DNA of 64,000 nucleotides from Vreelandella zhuhanensis (GTDB lineage Bacteria; Pseudomonadota; Gammaproteobacteria; Pseudomonadales; Halomonadaceae), in the NCBI RefSeq assembly GCF_009793355.1, contig NZ_WTKP01000007.1:124001-188000 (forward strand), given 5' to 3'. The notes under the pieces were generated by a model. It worked only from the letters and a program-made list of their open reading frames with translations. It was not told where the DNA came from and did no database searches. The position numbers were made by a program, and so were the translations under genes. Positions 9,511-18,919 of the stretch are shown here, piece by piece (the stretch's first letter is position 1; each line of letters begins with the position of its first letter).

Positions 9511-12500
9511 CTAGTCGCTGTGAGGGGCACGGCTGGCCTGCAAGGTGCGGGTCAGCAGGGCACGTAGCGCAGCGGGGCGCACTGGCTTGAGCAATAGCTG
9601 ATAACCACTGCGTCTGATTTCTTCCGCCACGGCTTCGGTTCTATCGGCAGTGATCACGACTCCCGGTACTTCCCCTTCCAAGCGTTCACTCAACACTTCC
9701 AGCGCCATCAGCCCCGTGACTTCATTGTCCAAATGATAATCCGCCAAAATCGCATCGGGTTCTCCGTTCATGTTGCGCAGTATCGATTTCGCTCCTCCGA
9801 TGGTGGTTGCGGTAAACACCTCGCATCCCCATCCCGATAGCATGGCGACCATGCCTTCCAGAATTAATGTCTCGTTGTCGATACATACAAGGCGAATGCC
9901 GGCAAGCTTGTTACTGCCGCGACGCTGTTGAAGCTCGGTATTTTCGGTGGGTCGCTCTCTGGCGGCTACTCGCGGAACGCTCACGGCAAAGACGGTACCC
10001 ACCCCTTCCTGAGAAAGCACCTTGATCGGATGATCGAGTACGCGACTCATTCGGTCGGCTATCGACAGCCCGAGCCCCAATCCTTTCTCGCTTTCCTTGT
10101 GGCGTGATACCTGGTCCAGTCGGCGAAACTCCTGGAAGATCTCCGATAATTTGGACTGAGGAATGCCCGGGCCACTGTCCCAGACTTCTATCCATAACCG
10201 GTCGCCCCGGCGTCGGCATCCCAGTAATACGCGGCCGTCTTGAGTGTAGCGAAGGGCATTGGAAAGAAAGTTCTGCACGATGCGTCTGAGCATCTGGGGG
10301 TCGCTGTCCACCCATTGCTGAGTGGGAACCACCATCAGATCCAGGCCGCGCTCATCGGCCATGACTTCGAATTCGGCGCGCAAGGGACGGAAGATATCCG
10401 CCAGGGCGAAGTGACTGCGCCGCGGGGTCAGGGCGCCGGCATCGAGCTTGGAAATATCCAGCAAGGTGCCGAGTAGCTCTTCGGCGGCCTGCAAGGAGTT
10501 ATCAATATGGCCGATGGTGCGCTGGGTGTCTTCGGCTTTCACGTTCTGCAGCAAGGCTGAGGTGAAAAGACGCGCGGCATTGAGAGGTTGCAACAGATCA
10601 TGGCTTGCCGCCGCCAGAAAGCGGGTCTTGGAGGCGTTGGCATCTTCCGCGAGCTGCTTGGCCTGGCGTAGCGCCAGCTCCGCTTCTGCACGTACGCGGT
10701 TTTCCTGGCGCAGGGCGGCGTTGGCCTCGGATAACGCCTGAGTACGCTCGCGGACCCGTTCCTCCAGAGTTTCGTTGGTTTCTTTAAGCGCGATTTCAGC
10801 CTGGCGCCGTTCGGTAATGTCCTGGTAGAGGGCAAAGAAACCCAGGATGGCATTACTGTCGCCGAAGTGTGGGGTGTAGGTCACCAGCATGTAACGCATG
10901 GCGTCACTGACCCTGAGCGAGACTTCAAAGTTGACTCGCTCGCCAGCCAGGGCGCGTGCCACCCAAGGTACCCGTTCTTCGGCATGCCTGGCCGGAAGTA
11001 CCTCTTCATAGCGTTTGCCGATGACCGCATTACGGTCGATGCCGAAGGCCTGCTCATAAGCGCGGTTGGTGAAGAGGTAGCGACACTCCTTGTCGAAATA
11101 GGCAATGAGAGCCGGGACGTTGTCGGTATAGATGCGGATGTTGTTCTCGGAACGAATCAACGCCTCTTCAATGCGCTTTTGCTGAGTAATATCCTGATAG
11201 GTATACACGAACCCGCCGCCGGGCATCGGGTTACCCTGAACTTCCAGCACGCTGCCATCCTGGCGGTAGCGCACATAGCGATGCGGTTGGCCGTCACGAA
11301 TGTTGTCGAGCAGCAATTGGACGTGTTCTTCCGGGTCACCAGGGCCGTATTCACCGTTATGGGCGTTATAGCGAAAGATCCTGTCGATAGGCGCGCCCAC
11401 GCGAATCAAGTGATCTGGGAAGCGGAACAGCTCCAGATAGCGCTGGTTCCACACCACCAGTTTGAGGTTCTGGTCCACCACACTGATGCCTTGGTTGATG
11501 TTTTCGATGGTGGCTTGAAGAAGGGCGCGGTTGAATTCCAGCACTTGCGAGGCTTCATCGACAATCGAGATAACATCCGAAATGCCGATACCCCGGCCCT
11601 GGAGCGCCGAGTTGACCACGATGCGCGCCGAGGAGGCGCCAAGCACCGATGCCAGAAAGCGCTCGGTGAACTGAATGATGTCGATCGAAGCACGCGTGCT
11701 GTTATCCAAGGGTTTGCCACTACGCCGGGCGTAGTTCTCGAAGGCTCTGTCGACCTGGCCTGCTCCGAGAAAACGTTCACAGAGTACTTTCAAGTCGCCC
11801 ACCGTGGTGGCGCCCGTCCAGGGACGATTGACCGAGGTCTGACGAGTTTCAACACTATCGACGAACAGCGAAGCCTGAATGCGTTCTACCACGCGTTGCG
11901 AGGTAATTTGCGAAATAAAGATATAAAAGAATAAGTTGAGTCCCAACGACAGCATGACCCCATGGGTGAAGCTGTCGCCCAGGTTGAGTCCGAACAATGA
12001 CACGGGTGATAGCCAGTTCAGCCCCAATGGTCCACCGTCCAGCCATTCCATCGGTAGCACCCCAGCACTGATCATTGCCGGGAGTAACAGGCTGTAGGCC
12101 CAGATGGCAAAACCCACGTTCATCCCCACGATAACCCCGAGCCGGTTACCGCGTTTCCAGTAAAGCCCGCCGATTACCGCTGGAGCGAACTGTGCCGCAG
12201 CGGCAAAAGACAGCATGCCGATCGATGCCAGTGAGGAGAACTCGGCGATCAAATGGTAGAAGCCGTAGGCCATGGCGAGGACGGCGATGATGGTAAGGCG
12301 CCGTGCTCGCAGCACCATACGCCCATAATCCCGGGCCTTGGTGTCGAACCAGCGCATACGGAACAGGGCGGGGATCACGATTTCATTGGAGATCATGATG
12401 GAGACGGCTACCGCCGCAACAATGACCATGCCGGTGGCGGCGGAAAAACCACCGATGAAGGTAAGTAACGTCAGCCATTGCTGGTTGGAGGCCATCGACA

Positions 12501-13458
12501 GGGCCAGGACGTAGGAGTCGGCTTCCACCCCAGTGCCGGAAAACAGCATCAGGCCGGCGGCGGCCAAAGGCACTACGAAGAAGGCAATGGCAATCAGGTA
12601 GAGCGGAAATAGCCAGCGCGCCTTGGTGGCGTCATCTGGATGAATGTTTTCCACTACTGCTACATGGAATTGGCGGGGCAGACAAAGGATCGCCAGCATG
12701 GCCAGAAGCGTTTGCGCCCAGAAACTTTGCCCGAAGTCCTGGCGAGCGAGCTGGCGCTGCAGCTCAAGTTGGCTTTCGGCATGGCTCATTAGCTCGCCCA
12801 AGCCGTCAAACATCACCCAGGTGACATAGGCACCCAGGGTGAGAAATGCCACCAGTTTGATCAATGATTCGAAGGCGACCGCATGGATTAGACCTTCATG
12901 ATGTTCGGTTGCATCGGTGTGGCGGGTGCCGAATAGAATGGCAAACACGGCCATGACGATGGCAATGTAAAAGGCAGTGTCCCCGAATAGCGGGGTATGG
13001 GTGATATCAGTGGCATCAGTCAGTACGGTAAACGATGTGGAAACGGCTTTCAGCTGCAAGGCGATGTAAGGCAGGGTACCGACGAGGGCGATCAGGCTGG
13101 CAAAGGCGGCCAAGGATTGTGTCTTGCCATAACGCGAAGCGATAAAGTCGGCGATCGAGGTGACGTTCTGGTGTTTGGCCACCCGGATCATCTTGGCCAG
13201 AATCGGCCAGAAAAGCAGGAAGGTCAGTATCGGTCCGACAAAGATGCTGGCAAATGACCAGCCCGCCGTAGCGGCTTGCCCAACCGCGCCATAAAACGTC
13301 CAGGAAGTACAGTAAATGGCCAGTGCCAAGCTGTAGATGATCGGACGGCGTCGGCTGGCGCCATGCATGCGTGCGCGACGGTCACCGTACCAGGCGATAG
13401 TGAACAACACGGCAATGTAGAACAAGGAAATAATTACCAGCAGCCAGCCGTGGAACAT
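9511..13458 (-). CDS. crbS: Sodium/solute-symporter-fused hybrid histidine kinase CrbS
   Basis: A 1315-residue membrane sensor kinase. Residues 1 to about 515 form an SLC5/SSS transporter-like region of about 13 helices. A linker (540-640) is followed by two PAS-like domains (about 650-760 and 775-890), a coiled coil (890-945), a HisKA domain with H953 in ASHDLLQPLN, an ATPase domain (N-box NFLSNALRYT, GLGLGLSI) and a C-terminal receiver with D1240. CrbS kinases of this layout regulate acs with CrbR. The ATG at 13458 is preferred over an upstream one at 13485 because GGAGA precedes it. Whether the transporter part carries a substrate or only senses flux cannot be told from sequence. Confidence 0.92.
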   Translation of the reverse strand: MFHGWLLVIISLFYIAVLFTIAWYGDRRARMHGASRRRPIIYSLALAIYCTSWTFYGAVGQAATAGWSFASIFVGPILTFLLFWPILAKMIRVAKHQNVTSIADFIASRYGKTQSLAAFASLIALVGTLPYIALQLKAVSTSFTVLTDATDITHTPLFGDTAFYIAIVMAVFAILFGTRHTDATEHHEGLIHAVAFESLIKLVAFLTLGAYVTWVMFDGLGELMSHAESQLELQRQLARQDFGQSFWAQTLLAMLAILCLPRQFHVAVVENIHPDDATKARWLFPLYLIAIAFFVVPLAAAGLMLFSGTGVEADSYVLALSMASNQQWLTLLTFIGGFSAATGMVIVAAVAVSIMISNEIVIPALFRMRWFDTKARDYGRMVLRARRLTIIAVLAMAYGFYHLIAEFSSLASIGMLSFAAAAQFAPAVIGGLYWKRGNRLGVIVGMNVGFAIWAYSLLLPAMISAGVLPMEWLDGGPLGLNWLSPVSLFGLNLGDSFTHGVMLSLGLNLFFYIFISQITSQRVVERIQASLFVDSVETRQTSVNRPWTGATTVGDLKVLCERFLGAGQVDRAFENYARRSGKPLDNSTRASIDIIQFTERFLASVLGASSARIVVNSALQGRGIGISDVISIVDEASQVLEFNRALLQATIENINQGISVVDQNLKLVVWNQRYLELFRFPDHLIRVGAPIDRIFRYNAHNGEYGPGDPEEHVQLLLDNIRDGQPHRYVRYRQDGSVLEVQGNPMPGGGFVYTYQDITQQKRIEEALIRSENNIRIYTDNVPALIAYFDKECRYLFTNRAYEQAFGIDRNAVIGKRYEEVLPARHAEERVPWVARALAGERVNFEVSLRVSDAMRYMLVTYTPHFGDSNAILGFFALYQDITERRQAEIALKETNETLEERVRERTQALSEANAALRQENRVRAEAELALRQAKQLAEDANASKTRFLAAASHDLLQPLNAARLFTSALLQNVKAEDTQRTIGHIDNSLQAAEELLGTLLDISKLDAGALTPRRSHFALADIFRPLRAEFEVMADERGLDLMVVPTQQWVDSDPQMLRRIVQNFLSNALRYTQDGRVLLGCRRRGDRLWIEVWDSGPGIPQSKLSEIFQEFRRLDQVSRHKESEKGLGLGLSIADRMSRVLDHPIKVLSQEGVGTVFAVSVPRVAARERPTENTELQQRRGSNKLAGIRLVCIDNETLILEGMVAMLSGWGCEVFTATTIGGAKSILRNMNGEPDAILADYHLDNEVTGLMALEVLSERLEGEVPGVVITADRTEAVAEEIRRSGYQLLLKPVRPAALRALLTRTLQASRAPHSD

Positions 13459-13718
13459 GCATCTCTCCGTCAATAGAGCTAACAATAGGAGCTTGGCAAA
13501 TACGATTACCGAAATAGCGCCTGGAAGTGCTGGAAAACCCGGGCCAAGCGATAGGCAGCAGGGGAAAACGCCGATTCTACGTTAATACCGCTTAGGGGGG
13601 CAGTCGTGAGGCGGGAAGTTTGTAATGGCGAAATAACCTGAGTGAGTCCAGTCCACCGAGCGGTTTCCGGGCGCTACTCAGGCATTGAAAATTTGACACA
13701 GGTCGCTTGAAAGCAATG

Positions 13719-14231
13719 TCAGGTGTTGCATAACGCTTGGTAGAGAGGGGCCGAGTCTTTTAGCTGACGCATCTCGGTGGTGCGGGGCTGACGCTGTTCC
13801 CCTCCGAGGGGCACGATATCGCGGGTGGTGCAATTGAGTAGATAAGCCTGCGTGGTTACCCGGTCCATATGCAGTTTTTCAAAGTGGTAGAGGATGAATT
13901 CAACCAGTTGTTGGTCATTCGCCTCACTTTTCACCATGTTGTCCTGATCCACGACCCTGAAGGCGATGGTCATCGGAAAGAAATACGTCCAGGGGCGCCA
14001 GAAGGCTTCGCCTCTTTCACTGCTGATTACCTGCGCTGATTCAGGCAGCTGGCTTTGCTTGTGGCTAAACCAGGAATACTCGTGGTTGATTTGGTAAGCC
14101 AGCATGCCCAGCCCGGCACAGACCGGAACGATCCAGCTGGGTAGCCATTTGCGAGTCACAACCCGCAAGAACAAGCCCACTCCGGCGGCTGCTAAACCGG
14201 CAAATACTGCCGCAACTAAATGCCATAACAT
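13719..14231 (-). CDS. Hypothetical membrane-anchored protein in the acetate cluster
   Basis: A 170-residue protein I do not recognise. It starts with two probable membrane helices (about 3-24 and 33-49) followed by a soluble domain of about 120 residues containing WRPWTYFFPMTIAFRVVD and several acidic and aromatic residues. Two cysteines in the C-terminal part (LLNCTTRD and ALCNT) could form a disulfide if the domain is periplasmic. It lies between crbS and the symporter operon on the same strand, separated from the latter by a hairpin, so it may be a separate unit. The coding call is fairly safe because the frame is long and well placed; function is unknown. Confidence 0.7.
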   Translation of the reverse strand: MLWHLVAAVFAGLAAAGVGLFLRVVTRKWLPSWIVPVCAGLGMLAYQINHEYSWFSHKQSQLPESAQVISSERGEAFWRPWTYFFPMTIAFRVVDQDNMVKSEANDQQLVEFILYHFEKLHMDRVTTQAYLLNCTTRDIVPLGGEQRQPRTTEMRQLKDSAPLYQALCNT

Positions 14232-14251
14232 AATTCAACCTTCCTCAAAGC

Positions 14252-14280
14252 AATCGGGCTCCCCTAGGGGAAGCCCGATT
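14252..14280 (-). terminator. Hairpin after the symporter operon
   Basis: The arms AATCGGGCT and AGCCCGATT pair perfectly, and an inner CCCC/GGGG extends the stem. It lies about 50 bp past the symporter stop and 20 bp before the start of the next gene. The T-rich side (TCATTTT) is on the plus strand, so efficiency in the leftward direction is uncertain. Confidence 0.55.
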
Positions 14281-14330
14281 TCATTTTGATTCCACAGCTC
14301 AGAGAGGCTGCATCCGGAATCGATTATGGC

Positions 14331-16127
14331 TTAATGGTCGACTGCCATGCCAGCTCCTTTTGGAGAGCGAACGCTTTCCACCAGGTCCTGGATAGCTTGC
14401 GGAGGTTCTTCAGTGGCACTGGATACCGCGAAGGCAACCGCAAAGTTGATCATTGCACCCACCGCGCCGAAGGACAGCGGCGAAACGCCAAGTACCCAGT
14501 TTTCCGCGGTGTTGGCCAGCATGTTGGTGCCGGGAATGAAGAGCCAGCCCAAGTAGGTGAAGATATACAGTAGGGTGCAGAGCAGACCGGCCAGCATGCC
14601 GGCAATCGCGCCTTTGCTGTTCATGCGCTTGGAGAAGATACCCATCATCAGCGCCGGGAACAGCGAAGCACCGGCGATGCCGAAGGCAAGCGCCACCGTC
14701 TGAGCCGCAAACCCGGGTGGGTTAAGACCGAGATAGGTTGCCAGCAAGATGGCGCCGCCCATGGAGATGCGCGCAGCCAGCATTTCGCCTTTTTCGGAGA
14801 TCTTCGGGTTGATCATGGTCTTGATCAAGTCATGACTGATGGCCGAGGAAATGGCCAGCAACAGACCCGCGGCGGTAGATAGTGCCGCTGCAATACCACC
14901 GGCGGCGATCAGACCGATAACCCAAGGCGGCAGGTTGGCAATTTCCGGGTTGGCGAGTACCAGAATGTCGTTGTTGACATTCAGTTCGCTGCCTTCCCAT
15001 CCACGCGCTTCCGCTGTATCGGCAAAGTCTTCATTGCCATCGTTGTAAAGCTGGACGCGGCCATCATTGTTGAGGTCGGTGAAGGTAATCAGGCCCGTCT
15101 CTTCCCAGGTTCTGATCCATTCGGGACGCTCTTCGTAGACCAGGGCGTTATCCATGGCCTCCTCGTAGTTTTCCACCTGACCTGCAGCTTGTGGGTAAAC
15201 GGTCGTCATCAGGTTCAGGCGTGCCATGGAGGCGACAGCCGGGGCCGTCAGGTAGAGCAGGGCGATGAACACCAATGCCCAGCCCGCGGACCAACGTGCG
15301 TCAGCCACCTTGGGAACGGTGAAGAAGCGGATGATGACGTGAGGCAGACCAGCGGTACCTACCATCAGCGACAAGGTGAACAGAACCATGTTCAGCTTGT
15401 TGTCGACATCAGCCGTGTAGTCCCGGAACCCAAGCTCATTGAGTACTGTGTTCAGCTTCGTCAGCAGCGGCAAGCCGGACTCGGTATGAGTGCTGAACAT
15501 GCCAAACATGGGAATGGGATTGCCGGTCAACTGCATGGCAATGAACACTGCCGGGATGGTGTAGGCAATGATCAGTACCACGTACTGCGCCACCTGGGTG
15601 TAGGTGATGCCTTTCATGCCACCGAATACGGCATACAGGAACACGATGAAGGCGGCGATCCAGATGCCCCAGGTGTTGCTGACTTCCAGAAAGCGCGAGA
15701 AGGCCACGCCAGCACCGGTCATCTGACCGATAACGTAGGTGACCGATGCCACTACCAGGCAGATTACCGCCACCAGACGTGCGGTGTTGCTGTAGAAGCG
15801 ATCGCCGATGAAGTCCGGTACGGTGAACTTGCCGAACTTGCGCAAGTAAGGTGCCAGCAACATGGCCAGGATGACATAGCCGCCGGTCCAGCCCATCAGG
15901 AACGATGAGTTGGCATAGCCGCCGGACGCCAGCAGACCCGCCATGGAGATAAAGGAAGCGGCCGACATCCAGTCGGCCGCCGTTGCCATGCCGTTAGTGA
16001 TCGGGTGTACCCCACCCCCTGCAACATAGAAGTCCTTGGTCGAGCCGGCACGCGCCCATACAGCGATGCCTATGTATAGGGCAAATGATGCCCCAACGAA
16101 CAAAAGATTGATTGCAAATTGACTCAT
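14331..16127 (-). CDS. Sodium:solute symporter large subunit, VC_2705 subfamily (probable acetate uptake)
   Basis: A 598-residue SSS-family carrier related to ActP, in the subgroup that works with a small DUF4212 subunit. The start MSQFAINLLFVGASFALYIG and the motif ADWMSAASFISMAGL fit that group. About 13 membrane helices are expected. Between helices near 283-300 and 400-420 lies a hydrophilic insertion holding DLNNDGRVQLYN (351-362), which resembles an EF-hand or dockerin calcium loop. Seven bases separate it from the upstream DUF4212 stop. Acetate as substrate is inferred from acs, crbR and crbS nearby; other short acids are possible. Confidence 0.85.
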   Translation of the reverse strand: MSQFAINLLFVGASFALYIGIAVWARAGSTKDFYVAGGGVHPITNGMATAADWMSAASFISMAGLLASGGYANSSFLMGWTGGYVILAMLLAPYLRKFGKFTVPDFIGDRFYSNTARLVAVICLVVASVTYVIGQMTGAGVAFSRFLEVSNTWGIWIAAFIVFLYAVFGGMKGITYTQVAQYVVLIIAYTIPAVFIAMQLTGNPIPMFGMFSTHTESGLPLLTKLNTVLNELGFRDYTADVDNKLNMVLFTLSLMVGTAGLPHVIIRFFTVPKVADARWSAGWALVFIALLYLTAPAVASMARLNLMTTVYPQAAGQVENYEEAMDNALVYEERPEWIRTWEETGLITFTDLNNDGRVQLYNDGNEDFADTAEARGWEGSELNVNNDILVLANPEIANLPPWVIGLIAAGGIAAALSTAAGLLLAISSAISHDLIKTMINPKISEKGEMLAARISMGGAILLATYLGLNPPGFAAQTVALAFGIAGASLFPALMMGIFSKRMNSKGAIAGMLAGLLCTLLYIFTYLGWLFIPGTNMLANTAENWVLGVSPLSFGAVGAMINFAVAFAVSSATEEPPQAIQDLVESVRSPKGAGMAVDH

Positions 16128-16133
16128 GCTGGC

Positions 16134-16394
16134 TTACTCCCCGAGTCCAAATTTTTCGTCCAGTTTGTTCATTTTCCAGGCGTAGAAGAAAATGAGCACT
16201 ATGAACGTCAGAATGGAACCTTGTTGGGCAAACCAGAAACCAAGGTCGGTGCCGCCGACAGGGATACCTGCCAGCAATGGGCGGAACAGGATGGCACAGC
16301 CGTACGAGACGAATGCCCAGACGACCAGGCACCCGGCAATCAGGCGTACGTTAGCCTTCCAGTAAGCAGCAGCATTGGATTTATCGTCTGCCAT
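16134..16394 (-). CDS. DUF4212 small subunit of the sodium:solute symporter
   Basis: An 86-residue protein with two membrane helices (about 15-37 and 48-70) and the motif KANVRLIAGCLVVWAFVSYG, typical of the small partner (DUF4212) of VC_2705-type symporters. It is first in a two-gene operon with the large subunit. The ATG at 16394 has GGAG about 10 bp upstream; an ATG five codons earlier would remove that spacing. The upstream region holds the CACGGAATAGTTTC motif shared with acs. Confidence 0.88.
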   Translation of the reverse strand: MADDKSNAAAYWKANVRLIAGCLVVWAFVSYGCAILFRPLLAGIPVGGTDLGFWFAQQGSILTFIVLIFFYAWKMNKLDEKFGLGE

Positions 16395-16472
16395 AGTGGT
16401 GATCTCCACTTGTAATTTAAGGTTGGAGGGTAAGTTGCATTGAAAATGAATGACTCATCAGGGTGTCGCATG

Positions 16473-16486
16473 CACGGAATAGTTTC
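16473..16486. promoter_or_regulatory. Candidate operator shared with acs
   Basis: CACGGAATAGTTTC differs at one base from CACGGAATTGTTTC in the acs leader. In both places a GCAT lies just before it. Here the centre is about 86 bp upstream of the DUF4212 start; at acs it is about 41 bp upstream. The acs copy is a better palindrome. Confidence 0.4.
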
Positions 16487-16543
16487 TTGTATCGCTTTTC
16501 AGCCTACAGCCATCTTGCTCGTTCATAGGTCCAAAAGGTAACA

Positions 16544-16590
16544 AGGTAACTGGCGTTTTCATCACTGGTGATGACAGCGCCGGTTACCCT
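16544..16590. repeat. Imperfect inverted repeat with a nested palindrome
   Basis: AAGGTAACTGGCG pairs with CGCCGGTTACCCTT, with one G-T pair and one bulge. The 22-nt loop contains ATCACTGGTGAT, itself self-complementary. It lies 150-200 bp upstream of the DUF4212 start and could be an operator pair or a transcript hairpin. Confidence 0.45.
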
Positions 16591-16991
16591 TTACTGCCCT
16601 TGGCCGACTAAAGTCGCTCTCTACTCACCTCAATGCCTGGCTATCGAGCTACGTTACTAACATGCGATTACCCTGCCTGACTCATGAACAATACTGGGCA
16701 ATAAACACAAAAATTAAATCCCAGACTTTGGTATCACGACAAAAGGGGAGTAATGAATATTTTTAATAAAACCTTAAAAAACAAAGACTTTGATAATTTT
16801 TTTGTTGTAGGGGCTTATGTGTTTCTCAAGGATACGAAACGATAGTCTAGGTATTCTCGCAAAACATGATTTTGGTATTCTGTTTTCATCGACTTTCAGT
16901 TTCTCAGCATGGGTGAGTTCTTTTCATAAGTCGTTCTTTGGGTTCCATCAAATAATGGTAAGGCGCGGTGAAACCCTTCTCCAGGTGTGGC

Positions 16992-17012
16992 TGCAGTTTT
17001 TGGCAAACTGCA
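16992..17012. repeat. 8-bp perfect inverted repeat upstream of the DUF294 gene
   Basis: TGCAGTTT and AAACTGCA flank a 5-bp centre, 87-107 bp before the gene start. It looks like a repressor or activator site, but I cannot name a binding protein. Confidence 0.35.
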
Positions 17013-17098
17013 CCGAAACGAGTATTACCGGCATTGCCGGCGACAGACAGTGAATCACCACAAGCTTGTAGTACCTGTACTATAACGAGGGTAATACC

Positions 17099-18919
17099 AT
17101 GGTCGATGTCGAACTTTCACAACCGCCTTTTTCATTGTTGGACGAGGAGGGTCGAGAACGGATACGCAGTGGTGTGGATCTGGCCTATTTTGATCGAGAC
17201 GAAATCATTCTGGAAACCGGGCAGCCGGGTGAGTTTGTCTTTCTGATCCACAAAGGTGAAGTAGCTGAACTTGATCCCACCTTGCCCGCTTCAAGTGCTC
17301 GGATCGGTCTTTACACTGCCGGCGATCTTTTTGGCGCGATCAGTATCCTCAATGGCAAGAGCCGTTATCGTTTCCAGGCGGAGCAGGAGACGCTGTGCTA
17401 CTTACTGCCAAAGGCCTTGTTTCAGCAGTTATGCCGAAAATATCCCGATTTCAACGATTTTTTTCGTCAAACCTTGGCCCACAAAGCGCGCTTATTGACC
17501 GAAAAGCGTGCAGAAGGTGGCGTTACCATGGCCGGGTTCATGCTGGCCAAGGTGAGTGAATGCATGCGCGCGCCCTTGATGGTCGAGGCGACGACACCAA
17601 TCGACCAGGCGGTACATACCCTCAATGACAGCCATGCCGATAGCTTGTTGGTGAAAAGTCAGGAAGGCGTGGGGATGGTGACCAAGACCGATCTGCTCAA
17701 TGCCTTGGTGGTCAAGGGGCTGGCGCAGAGCACTGCGGTCAAGGATATTGCCCATTTTGAGCTGGTGAGCGTCACACCGCAGCAATATCTGTTTGAAGCC
17801 TTGGTCGCCATGACGCGTCACAAAGTCGCCCGTGTAACGGTGGTGGAAGACAAGGAAGTAACCGGCGTTGTCGAACTGACGGATGTGCTGAGTTATTTCT
17901 CCAGTCGTAGCTATGTCATCAGCCTCCAAGTCGAGCAGGCGGATAGCCTGCAGGCTCTGACCGAAGCTAGCCGGCGCACCCCTGAGCTGGTTAAGGCGTT
18001 AATGGCTCAGGGAGTCAAATTACGCTTTGCCATGGATCTTCTGGCTGCACTCAACGGACGCATCATGAACAAGGCGTGGGGATTTCTGATTGATGAGCGC
18101 TACCATCGTGATAGCTGCATGATGGTGATGGGCAGTGAAGGGCGGGGCGAGCAAATTCTCAAGACCGACCAGGACAACGGATTGATTCTTGCTGACGATC
18201 TGGAGTGGCCGGATGTTGGCGAACAAATGCAAGCCCTGACGGATACGTTGGTGGAGCTGGGCTATCCTCCTTGTCCCGGCAATATCATGGTATGTAACCC
18301 TGAATGGGTGGGAACGGTAACTCAGTGGAAGCACAATATTGCTCACTGGGTCGCGGCTCGTGATGGTGAGAGCCTGATGAAGCTGGCCATCCTTCTGGAC
18401 TCTCATGCGGTGGCGGGTAATGCAGCATTGCTGGAGCAGGTACGCGATGAATTGTTTGAACGCTGCGCACGAGATGAGATTTTATTGTCCTATTTTGCTC
18501 GCACGGCGCTGCGTTTCTCGACACCTTTGACATTGTTCGGCTCGCTGAAAAAACCTCAGCACGGCATTGATATCAAAAAAGGCGGTATCTTTACGATTGT
18601 GCATGGGGTTCGCACCATGGCCTTGGAGCGGCGTATCAAGGCGACGTCCACGTTTGAGCGTCTCGATGCGTTAGTGGAGGATGGGCGGCTGAAAAAACGT
18701 TTTGCCGAAGACTTGGGAGAAGCCTTGGCACTTTTCACCGAACTTCGTCTAAGACAGCAATTGGCCCAGATGGATGGGGAGGCCGAAGATCGCCAGCCGG
18801 ATCGCGTGGTGGTGCAGGAACTTTCCTCATTGGAACGTGATCTGCTGCGTGAGGCCCTGCACATCGTCAAGGATTTCAAGCAGCGCCTGACGCATCGTTA
18901 CCATCTGGAATATTCGTGA
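17099..18919 (+). CDS. Cyclic-nucleotide-binding, CBS and DUF294 nucleotidyltransferase protein
   Basis: A 606-residue cytoplasmic signalling protein. It has an N-terminal cyclic-nucleotide-binding-like fold (about 10-130), a CBS-domain pair (about 150-265), a DUF294 nucleotidyltransferase domain (about 300-440) with GSEGRGEQILKTDQDNGLI near residue 345, and a DUF294_C helical domain. The GxxxRxE...DxD pattern is that of GlnD-like nucleotidyltransferases, so catalytic residues appear intact. Genes of this type often lie beside acetate symporters, which suggests a role in controlling carbon uptake. Target and ligand are unknown. GAGG lies about 10 bp before the ATG. Confidence 0.87.
   Translation: MVDVELSQPPFSLLDEEGRERIRSGVDLAYFDRDEIILETGQPGEFVFLIHKGEVAELDPTLPASSARIGLYTAGDLFGAISILNGKSRYRFQAEQETLCYLLPKALFQQLCRKYPDFNDFFRQTLAHKARLLTEKRAEGGVTMAGFMLAKVSECMRAPLMVEATTPIDQAVHTLNDSHADSLLVKSQEGVGMVTKTDLLNALVVKGLAQSTAVKDIAHFELVSVTPQQYLFEALVAMTRHKVARVTVVEDKEVTGVVELTDVLSYFSSRSYVISLQVEQADSLQALTEASRRTPELVKALMAQGVKLRFAMDLLAALNGRIMNKAWGFLIDERYHRDSCMMVMGSEGRGEQILKTDQDNGLILADDLEWPDVGEQMQALTDTLVELGYPPCPGNIMVCNPEWVGTVTQWKHNIAHWVAARDGESLMKLAILLDSHAVAGNAALLEQVRDELFERCARDEILLSYFARTALRFSTPLTLFGSLKKPQHGIDIKKGGIFTIVHGVRTMALERRIKATSTFERLDALVEDGRLKKRFAEDLGEALALFTELRLRQQLAQMDGEAEDRQPDRVVVQELSSLERDLLREALHIVKDFKQRLTHRYHLEYS

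Larger units (their letters stand above)
16395..17098. other. 704-bp divergent regulatory region, no gene seen
   Basis: This region separates the leftward DUF4212/symporter operon from the rightward DUF294 gene. It contains the acs-shared motif at 16473-16486, a large imperfect inverted repeat at 16544-16590, a very AT-rich stretch near 16735-16815 and a perfect 8-bp inverted repeat at 16992-17012. A 78-codon frame at 16817-17053 has no ribosome site or recognisable features, and I treat it as noise. Promoters for both directions are expected here. Confidence 0.6.

Noticed and set aside
10867..11934. 355-codon plus-strand frame inside crbS
   Set aside because: It is an antisense shadow of the PAS region of crbS; the crbS frame has clear domains throughout.
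16817..17053. 78-codon frame upstream of the DUF294 gene
   Set aside because: No ribosome site, no recognisable domain, and it lies in an AT-rich regulatory region.
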